Of a stretch of DNA of 33,411 nucleotides, positions 7,543 to 15,692 are shown one piece after another. Source of the stretch: Coprococcus sp. (GTDB lineage Bacteria; Bacillota; Clostridia; Lachnospirales; Lachnospiraceae). Where the stretch lies: assembly GCA_022793995.1 (NCBI GenBank), contig JAAWDY010000023.1, forward strand, positions 1 through 33,411, in the 5' to 3' direction. The stretch's first letter is position 1, and each line of letters starts with the position of its first letter. Made by a program: the position numbers and the translations under genes. The notes under the pieces are model-generated. The model saw nothing but the letters and a program-made list of their open reading frames with translations, did not search any database and was not told where the DNA came from.

Positions 7543-8247
7543 ATGGAGTTCGAGTATTTAAAGAATAAACGTATCCTGCTGGTGGATGACGAGAGGGAGA
7601 TCTTGAAAATGCTGACGTCCATTTTGGAAGAGGAGGGATTTTGTAATATAGCGACGGCGGGGACGGTCAAAGAAGCGCTGGAGGAGGTTAAAAGATCAAC
7701 GCCTGAGATCGCCGTCCTGGACGTGATGCTGCCGGACGGGGACGGATTTTCCCTGATGGAACGGCTAAAGCAGGAAGAAGAATATCCCATCCTGTTTCTG
7801 ACCGCCCGCGGCGAAGACGAGGACAGGTTGAAAGGCTTTGGACTGGGGGCTGACGATTATATTGTGAAACCGTTTCTGCCGAAAGAGCTGGTTTTCCGTA
7901 TGACAGCGATCTTGCGCAGGAGCTATAAGGACGAAAACCCTCTTGTTAAATTGTGCGGAAGCGAGATTGATTTTGACTGTGCCGAGGTCATAAAGGAGGG
8001 GAAACGTATCGCGCTTACGGCGAAAGAGTACGAGATTTTGACCGTCTTGTACCGTAACGCGGGGAGGATCGTGACGATCGACGCTCTATGCGAGGCGGCG
8101 TGGGGAGAAAATCCCTTTGGATATGAAAATTCCCTTATGGCGCATATCCGCCGGATCAGGGAAAAAATCGAGATAAATCCTTCGCGCCCGGTTTCTTTGA
8201 TTACGGTCAAAGGCCTTGGATACAAGCTGATGACAAGGAGACAATAA
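7543..8247 (+). CDS. OmpR-family response regulator
   Basis: 234 residues. The receiver domain (about 1-120) has the acidic pair in LLVDDERE, the phosphoacceptor Asp60 in VLDVMLPDGDG, the TAR motif and the conserved KPF lysine. The C-terminal winged helix (about 135-232) contains LTAKEYEILTVLYRNAGRIV and ends in VKGLGYKL. GGGAGTGG lies before the ATG. It is followed by the kinase gene with one base between, whose ribosome site lies within the end of this gene. It probably binds the TTACAT direct repeat to activate the divergent transporter operon, as in BceR/LanR-type systems. Confidence 0.92.
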   Translation: MEFEYLKNKRILLVDDEREILKMLTSILEEEGFCNIATAGTVKEALEEVKRSTPEIAVLDVMLPDGDGFSLMERLKQEEEYPILFLTARGEDEDRLKGFGLGADDYIVKPFLPKELVFRMTAILRRSYKDENPLVKLCGSEIDFDCAEVIKEGKRIALTAKEYEILTVLYRNAGRIVTIDALCEAAWGENPFGYENSLMAHIRRIREKIEINPSRPVSLITVKGLGYKLMTRRQ

Positions 8248-8248
8248 T

Positions 8249-9637
8249 ATGAAGAGCATACCGAAACTAATCCGGCGGTTTGTAAGTATCGGAATCCTGT
8301 CCGCGGTGTTGATTCTTGCCCTGAATATTGTGCTGCTGGTGATCTATACGCTGCGGCAGATGCCCAATAGCTATCCCTGGCAGACCGCGGCGGAGGTCGC
8401 GGAAAGCCTGCGGCAGACAAAAGAAGGAAGCTGTGTGCTGCCGGAGGATATTGCCTGCGAACTGGAAGAATCGGATGTCTGGGCTGTCTATATAGACGAC
8501 AGGACAGGGCAGGTGATCTGGCGGACCAGGAACCTGCCGGAAAGCGTGCCCATGTCGTACAAGGCATCGGATATCGCAAGGCTGACCCAGGGCTATATAG
8601 ACGGATACCCGACATTTACAGGGGAGGGCGAAAACGGCCTGGCGGTGCTTGGCTATCCCAGGGACAGCTTTTGGAAACATATGTGGCCGAGCTGGGATTA
8701 TAGCCTGATCGCCGATCTTCCCAAAGTAATTCTTTCTGTGATAGTGGCAAATATCGCCCTGATTTTTGTGATCTACGCCGCCGCGAATTTCAGGCTTCTG
8801 AAATCTGTAAAACCGATTGTAAACGCGATTCAGGCTTTGCCGTCAGGGGAATCGTACCGTATCAGGGAAAAAGGGCTTTTGTCCGAACTTGCGGTAAGCA
8901 TCAATAAAGCCGCGGATATCCTGCAGTCGCAGAACAACCGGCTCCGCAGGAAAGAAACGGCAAGGGCGAACTGGATTGCGGGAGTTTCCCACGATATCAG
9001 AACGCCGCTGTCGATGGTTATGGGCTATGCCGCTCAGCTAAAAGAAAATACGGGGCTTCCCTCTGACGCCAGGGATAAAGCGGCGGTTATTGTAAAACAG
9101 AGCGGACGGATAAAAGATCTTGTGAACGATCTGAATCTGGCATCCAAATTAGAGTACAATATGCAGCCTATCCGGCTGGAAGAAGAAAATATGATCGTAC
9201 TTGTCAGGCAGACGGCGGTCGACTTCATGAATATGGATTATGAAGGAAAGTATCCGATCGAGTGGGAGACAGACGAGGCTTTGACTGTCTGTCCCGTAAA
9301 TGTAGACAGGGATTTAATAAGGCGTGCGCTCAGCAATCTAATCCAGAACAGTATAAACCACAATGAACAGGGATGCAGAATCTATATCCGGGTTGCGCAG
9401 GAAGGCGGGGAATGCAGGGTCAGCGTCTCGGACGACGGCGTCGGAGCGGATGAAGGGCAGATCGAAAATCTTAATAACGCCTCGCACTATATGGTATGCG
9501 ACGCCAGTACGGACGGGCAGCGCCACGGTCTGGGGCTTCTTATTGTAAAACAGATCGCGGCGGTACACGGGGGGACGGCCGTGGTTGGACATAGCGCGAA
9601 GGGGGGCTTTCAGGTGGAACTCAGACTGCCGACGTAG
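8249..9637 (+). CDS. sensor histidine kinase
   Basis: 462 residues. Membrane helices lie at about 13-35 and 158-180, bracketing an extracytoplasmic domain of about 120 residues. A linker follows, then the H-box AGVSHDIRTPLSMVMGY (phosphoacceptor His248), the N-box NLIQNSINHNEQ, the G1 box VSDDGVGADEG, the G2 box GLGLLIVKQI and the final AKGGFQVELRLPT. The sensor is far larger than the short-loop BceS type, so it may detect the peptide itself or envelope damage directly. It pairs with the preceding regulator (ATG at 8249, GGAG at 8237-8240). Confidence 0.92.
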   Translation: MKSIPKLIRRFVSIGILSAVLILALNIVLLVIYTLRQMPNSYPWQTAAEVAESLRQTKEGSCVLPEDIACELEESDVWAVYIDDRTGQVIWRTRNLPESVPMSYKASDIARLTQGYIDGYPTFTGEGENGLAVLGYPRDSFWKHMWPSWDYSLIADLPKVILSVIVANIALIFVIYAAANFRLLKSVKPIVNAIQALPSGESYRIREKGLLSELAVSINKAADILQSQNNRLRRKETARANWIAGVSHDIRTPLSMVMGYAAQLKENTGLPSDARDKAAVIVKQSGRIKDLVNDLNLASKLEYNMQPIRLEEENMIVLVRQTAVDFMNMDYEGKYPIEWETDEALTVCPVNVDRDLIRRALSNLIQNSINHNEQGCRIYIRVAQEGGECRVSVSDDGVGADEGQIENLNNASHYMVCDASTDGQRHGLGLLIVKQIAAVHGGTAVVGHSAKGGFQVELRLPT

Positions 9638-9785
9638 GGCTTTCAAGCATCATTTCACAGCAGAGCGAGGGCATTTCACGGTAATCCGGTTAGGGCGCGG
9701 CCGTCGTTCGACGAAGAAATATACAGACAGAAACATATAGAAACATCATAATACTACAAAATAGCAAGATAAGGAGGAGACGCAG

Positions 9786-10304
9786 ATGTCAATGAAGATT
9801 AACGACGGCTACAATAATAATGACAGCTCTTACAGGACAGAACAGTTCGAGAGAATGAAGGAGAAGCTTAAGGTTCAGCAGGAGAAAGAGGCTGAAAAAG
9901 GGCAGGATACAGGGGAGAAGATCGGAACAGGTGCGGATCCGGATGCAAGAAAAGGGCCGGGCAAGATGCCGCCCGTGCGCCGCGACGAGTACATCCCCGG
10001 CGAAAGACCCAGCGCGCCCGAAAAAGAAGATAAGGCGAAGCAGTCCCCCAATGCACCGGACAGTCCCGACAAATCGAAAAAAGCGGACGAAAAGTACGTG
10101 GGAAATACAGATAAGGTCGACAGGGAAATCGAGAAACTAAAAGAGAGAAAGAAAGAGCTGGAGCAGCAGATCCGGGCGGCCGCAGGGGATGAACAAAAAG
10201 TTCAGGCGCTGGAAAAGGAATTGGCACAGGTGGAAAACGAATTGAGGCAGAAGGATAACGACGCGTATAGAAAACAACATTGTTCCGTACATAAAGTCTC
10301 GTAG
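9786..10304 (+). CDS. hypothetical charged protein with C-terminal coiled coil
   Basis: 172 residues with a good AAGGAGG (9771-9777) eight bases before ATG. The N-terminus (about 1-45) is charged and helical. The middle (about 45-105) is Pro, Asp, Glu and Lys rich and probably disordered. Residues about 108-160 (DREIEKLKERKKELEQQIR, then KVQALEKELAQVENELRQKD) form a clear heptad coiled coil. There is no signal peptide or membrane segment. I do not recognise a named family. It stands alone, followed by a long terminator. The intergenic stretch 9638-9785 before it shows no gene. Confidence 0.7.
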   Translation: MSMKINDGYNNNDSSYRTEQFERMKEKLKVQQEKEAEKGQDTGEKIGTGADPDARKGPGKMPPVRRDEYIPGERPSAPEKEDKAKQSPNAPDSPDKSKKADEKYVGNTDKVDREIEKLKERKKELEQQIRAAAGDEQKVQALEKELAQVENELRQKDNDAYRKQHCSVHKVS

Positions 10305-10348
10305 GAACCGTAAAAACCTGCCTTTTTGGCATAAAGAAGGCATAAAGA

Positions 10349-10414
10349 AAGAAGAATCCTGCGGGAATCCGGCTTCGGGAAATTTACTTGACAACTCCCT
10401 TCGGGATTCTTCTT
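10349..10414. terminator. bidirectional terminator with long stem
   Basis: An 11-bp perfect stem, AAGAAGAATCC (10349-10359) with GGATTCTTCTT (10404-10414), is flanked by A and T runs. It separates the convergent coiled-coil gene and HEPN gene. Confidence 0.65.
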
Positions 10415-10420
10415 TTGTCT

Positions 10421-10939
10421 TTAGTTTTTCAGTTGCTTTCGGTAAATCTGATAAAAGCAATTCCATTCAAAATCATTTGCAGGTACGAAAGCCTTTGGGA
10501 AAAAAGAAATAAGCTGTTCTTTTATTTCCTCATCCTGAAGTTCCTGTCTTAATTCATGTTTCATTCCATTGATAGCAAAAAAATGCCGGATTTCTTTAAT
10601 CCCTTCCGCTACTTTCTCTGCTTCTACAGTATAATCCATATTGTAACGGGTATCCATCTCCCAACGGGTCAGCGTATCGGCGCGGTTTTCCAGCCATTCC
10701 GTTAAAATAATATTCGAACCATTGTCCCTGGACATCCGTACCAGCTTGTAGATATCGTGGGTATTCGGAACTGTCACCCCTTTACATTCCAAAAAGGCTT
10801 TTAAAAGCTTTTCCACGGACTGCTGTAAATGATATGCAATTCCGTTCAGGAATGCTTCATCATTTCTTGGAATACGATAAATTTCTTCTGCCAGTTCCAA
10901 ATCCGTATAAGCAGATTTGAATAAACGGATATCACACAT
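10421..10939 (-). CDS. HEPN-domain protein of a HEPN/MNT pair
   Basis: 172 residues from ATG at 10939, chosen because GGGAGGG precedes it and because the ATG overlaps the end of the nucleotidyltransferase gene (ATGTGTGA). Helix AYHLQQSVEKLLKAFLECKG (about residues 35-54) is the typical HEPN core. HDIYKLV and a RYNMDY motif (RYPD-like position) follow. The canonical RNase motif R-x4-6-H is not evident, so it may be a substrate-binding HEPN of the HI0074 type rather than an active RNase toxin. The C-terminal extension (about 125-172) is unknown. Confidence 0.8.
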   Translation of the reverse strand: MCDIRLFKSAYTDLELAEEIYRIPRNDEAFLNGIAYHLQQSVEKLLKAFLECKGVTVPNTHDIYKLVRMSRDNGSNIILTEWLENRADTLTRWEMDTRYNMDYTVEAEKVAEGIKEIRHFFAINGMKHELRQELQDEEIKEQLISFFPKAFVPANDFEWNCFYQIYRKQLKN

Positions 10940-11303
10940 AAGCACCCTCCCTGTCAAAAACGACAATCCCTTTTTGCTCTATTTCCCGTTTTAAATGTGT
11001 ACCAATTGCGTCAAAATATACAATATCTGTTTCTTCCATATACTCCTGTGGGTAGTCCCTGAATCCTTTCTCAGTATCATAACGTTCAATGCAGATGTCC
11101 AGATCACTGAAGCTGTGACAGTGAAATTCTACACTGCTTCCGAAAATGACGGCGGCTTTTACATTGAGGTCCCGATCGAAACATGTCACATAGCTTTGTA
11201 CTAGATATTGTTTGAGGGGATGAATATATTGAGCGTTGGTAAAATGGATACCATTTTTTATTTCAAAACGAAAGTGCAGATCGTAATGGTTATATTTTTT
11301 CAA
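10932..11303 (-). CDS. minimal nucleotidyltransferase (MNT) of a HEPN/MNT pair
   Basis: About 123 residues. The catalytic motif reads GSSVEFHCHSFSDLD, i.e. GS-x10-DxD, as in minimal nucleotidyltransferases that modify their HEPN partner. I chose TTG at 11303, whose bases overlap the stop of the upstream AraC gene and which has GGAAGGG in front; ATG at 11348 lies inside the AraC frame and has no ribosome site. The C-terminus EIEQKGIVVFDREGAYV is family-typical (ending in a short strand after the final helix). Tight overlaps on both sides make araC-MNT-HEPN one translational unit. Confidence 0.78.
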   Translation of the reverse strand: MKKYNHYDLHFRFEIKNGIHFTNAQYIHPLKQYLVQSYVTCFDRDLNVKAAVIFGSSVEFHCHSFSDLDICIERYDTEKGFRDYPQEYMEETDIVYFDAIGTHLKREIEQKGIVVFDREGAYV

Positions 11304-12163
11304 ATTGCATCCCTTCCTTTCTCCGCGGCGTGCTGCTCTTTCCGCCATTGGCTCGGCGATATCCCGTAAGTATTTTTAAACGCCCTGGAGAAATGCAGCT
11401 GGTTCGGATATCCTACAGCATTTCCAATATCCTTGATCGATAAAACGGTGGTTTTCAGAAGCGGTTCTGCCTTATTCATTCGATAAGTAATCAAAAATTC
11501 CTGCGGGCTGACTCCCACATGTTCGCGGAAGATCTTGCAGAGATAATTCCGATGGATCTTGCAGGATTCTGCAATCCCCGCAATCGTAATATCATTTTGA
11601 AAATTCTGGGCAATATAGCTGAATGCCCATTCTAGATCATAGGTACTCATGCCGCGGCTCGACGGCGTGGTCCTGGAGGCGGAGGAACGCATCAGGCAGT
11701 CGATGAACATGTACAGGTGCGACAACAGGTTAAAAGGCGTTTCCGTGGGATGATGCGCAATATAAAGCATGGATTCCTTTAGCTTTGCGGAATAAATCTT
11801 ATCTGAGGAACGGTACACCGGGTTATTGATCGAAAGGCCGGAAAGCATGAGCGCTTCCTTTGCGTGCATCCCGTCAAATTCAATCCAGGTGTATTCCCAG
11901 GGGTGTTCTTTATCAGCGGTATAGGTGGTAATCTGGCCGGGCACGATCAGGAAGCCCTGGTTACTGCGGATGTGATACGTATGGTCCACACCGTTCTCGT
12001 CCGTGGCCTGCAGGGTTCCGCAGCCTGAGATCACATAATGGAACAGGTAGTGGGAGCGTATATGCGGCCCATTAGGAAGATAACGGGTCGTTTTGCGCAT
12101 ATCCAAACTGATAAATACACAGGTCAATAAAAGTCTGGTTCTTTAAAACATAAAATACGTCAT
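11300..12163 (-). pseudogene. AraC-family sugar regulator, N-terminal frameshift
   Basis: ATG at 12163 (AGGTGAT upstream) opens MNDVFYVLKNQTFIDLCIYQ, then FGY, and shifts out of frame at about 12100. The next frame carries MRKTTRYLPNGPHIRSHYLFH onward to 11300: cupin-like ligand domain (to about residue 150) and two HTH motifs (NDITIAGIAESCKIHRNYLC and SIKDIGNAVGYPNQLHFSRAF). Removing one A (GGATATG to GGTATG) restores one protein of about 287 residues. It resembles MsmR/RafR-type regulators of raffinose or melibiose uptake, which fits the divergent binding protein, permease and alpha-galactosidase. A shortened protein starting at ATG 12100 remains possible, missing about 22 residues. Confidence 0.8.
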
Positions 12164-12232
12164 TCATATGCAGATCACCTCGCAGACATGGAGTAACTCG
12201 CACTAGGTTCGTTCTGTACTTTCGTATCCTTC

Positions 12233-12355
12233 GCCGTGCCGAACTCGGAAGCAAGAGCTTCCTCGTTCACGGGCATTCGCCCTATGGAAAAAGGCAAAGA
12301 TGTATTTTCTTACATGCAAGCATGACGAAAATCCACTTTGCTTTTTCCGCACGGC
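12233..12355. repeat. multi-hairpin structured element, copy 1
   Basis: Nested pairings cover 123 bases. The outer stem GCCGTGC/GCACGGC (12233-12239 with 12349-12355) encloses GGAAGC-AAGA-GCTTCC (12247-12262), GGGC-ATTC-GCCC (12271-12282) and a 13-bp stem GGAAAAAG(G)CAAAG with CTTTGCTTTTTCC (12286-12299 with 12336-12348). The last encloses ATTTTC/GAAAAT around the core CTTACATGCAAGCATGACGA (12309-12328). The same core recurs at 28129-28148. It lies between araC and the binding-protein gene. Strand and role are unknown: structured RNA or a mobile repeat. Confidence 0.6.
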
Positions 12356-12581
12356 TCATTGCTTTCGTGCACATTATACCACAGGGGAACAGGGGGTTCA
12401 ATTCTTTCTTGTGAGAATATATCATAATGCACATAGATATGTATTTTTGACAAAAAGAAGTGTATTATGGCATATAACTGGATTGCGCCGGATATTCCAA
12501 AATGAAGTTTATTAAAATATAATGAATAAAGTCCAATAGAAATGGGCGTAAAATCAAGGGGATCCGGCCGGATCGAAAAAA

Positions 12582-12704
12582 TTCTACCTGTACGGTTGAA
12601 ACCGTGATTCAGGCAGTCTCAGTAAGGAAAAGTCTGCTTATATGCAAGAAAACCGCATCCATTCCCTTACTGAGCCCTGCCGTGAATCGCAACTGTACAC
12701 TTGA
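12582..12704. repeat. palindromic intergenic repeat, copy A
   Basis: The left arm TTCTACCTGTACGGTTGAAA and an inverted right arm near 12690-12704 frame an imperfect palindrome of about 123 bases. A perfect inner 10-bp stem pairs CTCAGTAAGG (12618-12627) with CCTTACTGAG (12665-12674). The arm sequence recurs at 22021-22091 and 32102-32150. It has the features of a REP or MITE-like element with no coding capacity. The rest of the 12356-12841 gap has a TATAAT at 12518-12523 with a poor -35 box, as expected for an AraC-activated promoter. Confidence 0.65.
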
Positions 12705-12841
12705 AAAAATTCGATGTAAAGAAATTTGATATGTGCTTTTGGCTCAAATTAAAAATGTTTGATTTGGGTATATTTAGTGATGCTTTTCAATCTGTTTTAC
12801 AAATAAGTTACATGACAGTAGGAGGAACGAGAAAAGAACAA

Positions 12842-13986
12842 ATGGGTAAAAAAGGGCTCTCTGTATTCTGTGCGGCCTCTATGGTGATGGGATGTTTGGC
12901 TGGCTGCGGTTCGGGAGGAAGCGACGGAGACGCAAAGAGTGGAAGCATGATTTTCCTGATCTGGGATTCCGGGCAGAAGGCAGGGATGGAAGCGATCGTA
13001 GACGCGTACACGAAGAAGAACCCGGACGTGAGTATCGAAGTACAGGCGACAGGCTGGGACGAGTACTGGACCAAGCTGGAAGGCGCGGCTACCAGCAACA
13101 CTTTGCCGGATATTTTCTGGATGCACTCTAATCAGATGTTCAAATATGCGGATAACGGGATTCTGGCGGAATGTTCCGAGATCATTGACGAATCGAATTA
13201 TTCCGAGATTGCCGTAGCGAATGCGAAGGGAAGCGACGGCAAGGTATACGGCGTACCGAAGGACAAGGATACCATCGCACTGCTCTACAACAAAGAGCTT
13301 TTTGATAAGGCGGAGGTGGAATATCCGAATGAAGAATGGACATGGGACGACCTGGAAACAGCTTCCGCAAAGATTAATGAGAAGACTGGAAAATATGGCT
13401 ACATGGCATTTTCCCACGTTCAGATCGGCTACTGGAACTTCGTATACCAGAACGGCGGGGCTATTTTAAATGAAGACGGCACGGAAGCGAAGTACACGGA
13501 CCCGGCGACGGCAGAAGCCATTGAATACTACGTAAATATCCAGAACAACGATTGGTTTCCGACACAGGCACAGTTTGCAAATACAGGTGCTTCCGAGCTT
13601 TTCTTCTCCGGCGAGGGTGCAATGTACTATGCTGGAAACTGGGATCTTGTTAACCTGTGTAATACCTATACGGATATGAATGGCAAATGGGACGTGGCAG
13701 TGCTTCCGAAGTGCCCGGATCCGACAAACGGCGACGGACGTGCGGTGATCTCCAACAGTGTTTCCTATGCAACCGCGGCACAGGGAAAGAATAAAGAACT
13801 GGCAATGGATTTTCTGGAATTTCTTGGTTCCGAGGAAGGGCAGAGGATCCAGGGGGAATCCGGTGTGGCGATTCCTGCGTATAACGGGCTGGAAGAAACC
13901 TGGGTCAATACATTTGCGGACAATGGATATAAGCTCAGTGTTCAGAACCTGATCGGCGCGTTTGACTACAGCGTAAAATATGTCGG
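12842..13986 (+). pseudogene. extracellular sugar-binding lipoprotein, 3' truncated
   Basis: Family 1 solute-binding protein of a carbohydrate ABC importer. ATG at 12842 starts a lipoprotein signal: MGKKG, hydrophobic stretch, then LAGC with the lipidated Cys. The body is typical (SMIFLIWDSGQKAG, PDIFWMHSNQMFKYADNG, VYGVPKDKDTIALLYNKELF, FFSGEGAMYYAGNWDL). It keeps about 380 residues; the final 40-60 usual residues are gone because the frame runs into permease sequence at about 13984 and stops at 13994-13996. GGAGG lies 16 bases before the ATG, slightly far. It could still fold and bind sugar, but its own importer subunits are missing or broken. Confidence 0.8.
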
Positions 13987-14330
13987 TTTACGCTGATTAT
14001 CGTACAGCAGATGATACCGGGACAGATTTTCATCATCCCGCAGTATCAGATGATCGCAAAGCTGGGAGCAACCAATACCTTATTTGCGCTGGTATTTCCG
14101 GGAATCGTCAGCGCGTTCGGGACGTTTTTCTTAAGACAGGCTTACATGGGGATCCCGGACGAGGTCGGAGAGGCGGCATATCTGGACGGATGTAACCGTT
14201 GGCAGACCTTCTATAAGGTCATGTTCCCGCTGACCCGGTCATCCGTAGCGGCACTGGCAGTATTTACAGCAGTGTTCGCGTATACGGACCTGATGTGGCC
14301 GTTGATTGTAAATACAGATATTAATGCAAC
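13987..14330 (+). pseudogene. MalG-type sugar permease, C-terminal fragment
   Basis: The frame resumes as FTLIIVQQMIPGQIFIIPQ and contains the EAA loop (EVGEAAYLDGCNRWQTFYKV) that docks on the importer ATPase, then FPLTRSSVAALAVFTAVFAY and DLMWPLIVNTDIN. The N-terminal half of MalG and the whole MalF gene expected after the binding protein are absent, so one deletion joined the binding protein to mid-MalG. The end is cut again at about 14330, where alpha-galactosidase sequence starts. A 130-residue frame from ATG 14011 exists but is not a working permease. Confidence 0.8.
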
Positions 14331-15514
14331 CATCAAATCGGCGTCCATCCGCTTGGCTTTTTGCTGCATTTGTATTATGGCGCAAAAACAGACAGTGATA
14401 TGAGCTATCTGCTTCAATACTATGACCGTGGGTTTGCAGGAAATCCCTACGACGCGGGAGGGGACCGGGGAATGTCCCTGGACTTCCTCCCACAGGAATT
14501 TCCCTGCTACGGAACCGGGGATTTCCTTTGGGGCGGGTATGACCTGCTGCATTTCCACGGGAGGCATACAATGGAACGGAACCTGGAGCGTGTGCCGCCT
14601 ATGCACGGGAAGCAGAGTTTTGGCAGCAGGCGGGGAACCTCCAGCCACCAGCATAATCCTTTTGTGGTTCTTGCGGAGTCAGGGACAACGGAAGATTTTG
14701 GCGGGTGTTATGGGATGGCACTTTTGTACAGCGGCAATTTCAGCTTTGAGGTGGAGCAGGACCAGTTTGGACAGACCCGGATGCAGATCGGGATGTTGGA
14801 TGAGATGATGGATTATCCATTGGCGCCGGGGGAATGCCTGTATACTCCCGAGGCGGCGATGGCATATTCTGCGGACGGGCTGGCGGCGTTGTCCCACATT
14901 TACCATGAGATGATCCGAAACCATGTATGCAGGGGAAAGTATAAAAACGCAAGAAGGCCGGTGCTGATTAACAACTGGGAGGCGACTTATTTTCATTTCA
15001 CCGCGGAAAAAATCGGAAAGCTTGCTGAGCAGGCGGCGGATTTGGCTATGAATTGGATCTGGACCTGCTCACAAAGGTGGAGAAGGAAGAGATACGGCGG
15101 CAGATCCGGGATTATAAAAGATATTGGGAGCTGATTAACCAGGGAACCTACTATCGGCTTCATAATCCTGGGACAGATCTGGAGACAGCAGCCTGGTGCT
15201 TTGTTTCCAGAAATCAGTGTGAGATGCTTTTGAACGTGGTATCACTGGATGCGCACGGCAACGCACCGCTCTCCTATATCCGGTGCAGGGGGCTTCTTCC
15301 GGACGTGATATATCAGTGTGAAGCGGAGGAGAGGGATATAAAACCGTATACCGGGGCGGAGCCGCGCATAGACCATAAATGCATCGAAGGCAGGAGATTT
15401 GACGGAAACGCTTTGATGCATGCAGGAGTCCCGATCCCAATGGAGCTGGGAGAGTACGGGGCGATGCAGCTTTACTTTAAGGCAGTCGAAAATGGAATAG
15501 AAGAGAAAAAATAA
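14328..15514 (+). pseudogene. GH36 alpha-galactosidase, catalytic core deleted
   Basis: The first part, in frame with 14361, reads GVHPLGFLLHLYYGAKTDSD, then FYGRHTMERN-like HFHGRHTMERNLERVPPMHG, GTSSHQHNPFV and RRPVLINNWEATYFHFTAEK; this is the N-terminal sandwich domain of GH36. At about 15037-15045 the frame changes and continues as GGFGYELDLDLLTKVEKEEI, the C-terminal part, to EYGAMQLYF and stop at 15514. The barrel segment between, which carries the KWD nucleophile and the acid/base Asp, is missing (roughly 200 residues by family comparison). About 30 N-terminal residues are also lost. The enzyme cannot be active. Confidence 0.85.
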
Positions 15515-15518
15515 GCGG

Positions 15519-15567
15519 ATTGTCCTGAAAAGGTACCGTATGGTATGTTTTCAGGACAATTCTTTTT
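15519..15567 (+). terminator. intrinsic terminator of the alpha-galactoside locus
   Basis: A 13-bp perfect stem, ATTGTCCTGAAAA (15519-15531) with TTTTCAGGACAAT (15548-15560), is followed by TCTTTTT. It is a clear rho-independent terminator directly after the galactosidase stop. Confidence 0.85.
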
Positions 15568-15612
15568 ATGCCGCCATATGACGGAAGCGTTGTATAAAAT
15601 GTGCGGGAAATC

Positions 15613-15641
15613 TTTACAATAAGGGAGAGATGTAATATAAT
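15613..15641 (+). promoter_or_regulatory. sigma-A promoter of the second ATPase
   Basis: TTTACA (15613-15618), a 17-base spacer and a perfect TATAAT (15636-15641). Transcription would start near 15648, just before the dyad at 15655. Confidence 0.75.
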
Positions 15642-15654
15642 CATTTGAATAAAG

Positions 15655-15670
15655 AGGGTAAAATTACCCT
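15655..15670. promoter_or_regulatory. dyad AGGGTAA-AA-TTACCCT, possible operator
   Basis: Two perfect 7-base inverted arms with a 2-base centre lie just downstream of the predicted transcription start. It could be a repressor site or a small 5' hairpin. Its position fits autoregulation of the ATPase gene, but no regulator is evident. Confidence 0.45.
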
Positions 15671-15692
15671 AAATATTCAATAGAGGGCGGTA

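Noticed and set aside
12231-12252. GTGCCGAACTCGGAAG resembles a conserved stretch of 5S rRNA
   Set aside because: The flanks do not fit a 5S fold or length. The segment is explained by the outer stem and hairpins of the structured element at 12233-12355.
12701-12841. Longer start for the sugar-binding lipoprotein
   Set aside because: A start at 12701 would put 47 residues in front of the signal peptide and lies inside repeat copy A. The lipoprotein signal begins at 12842.
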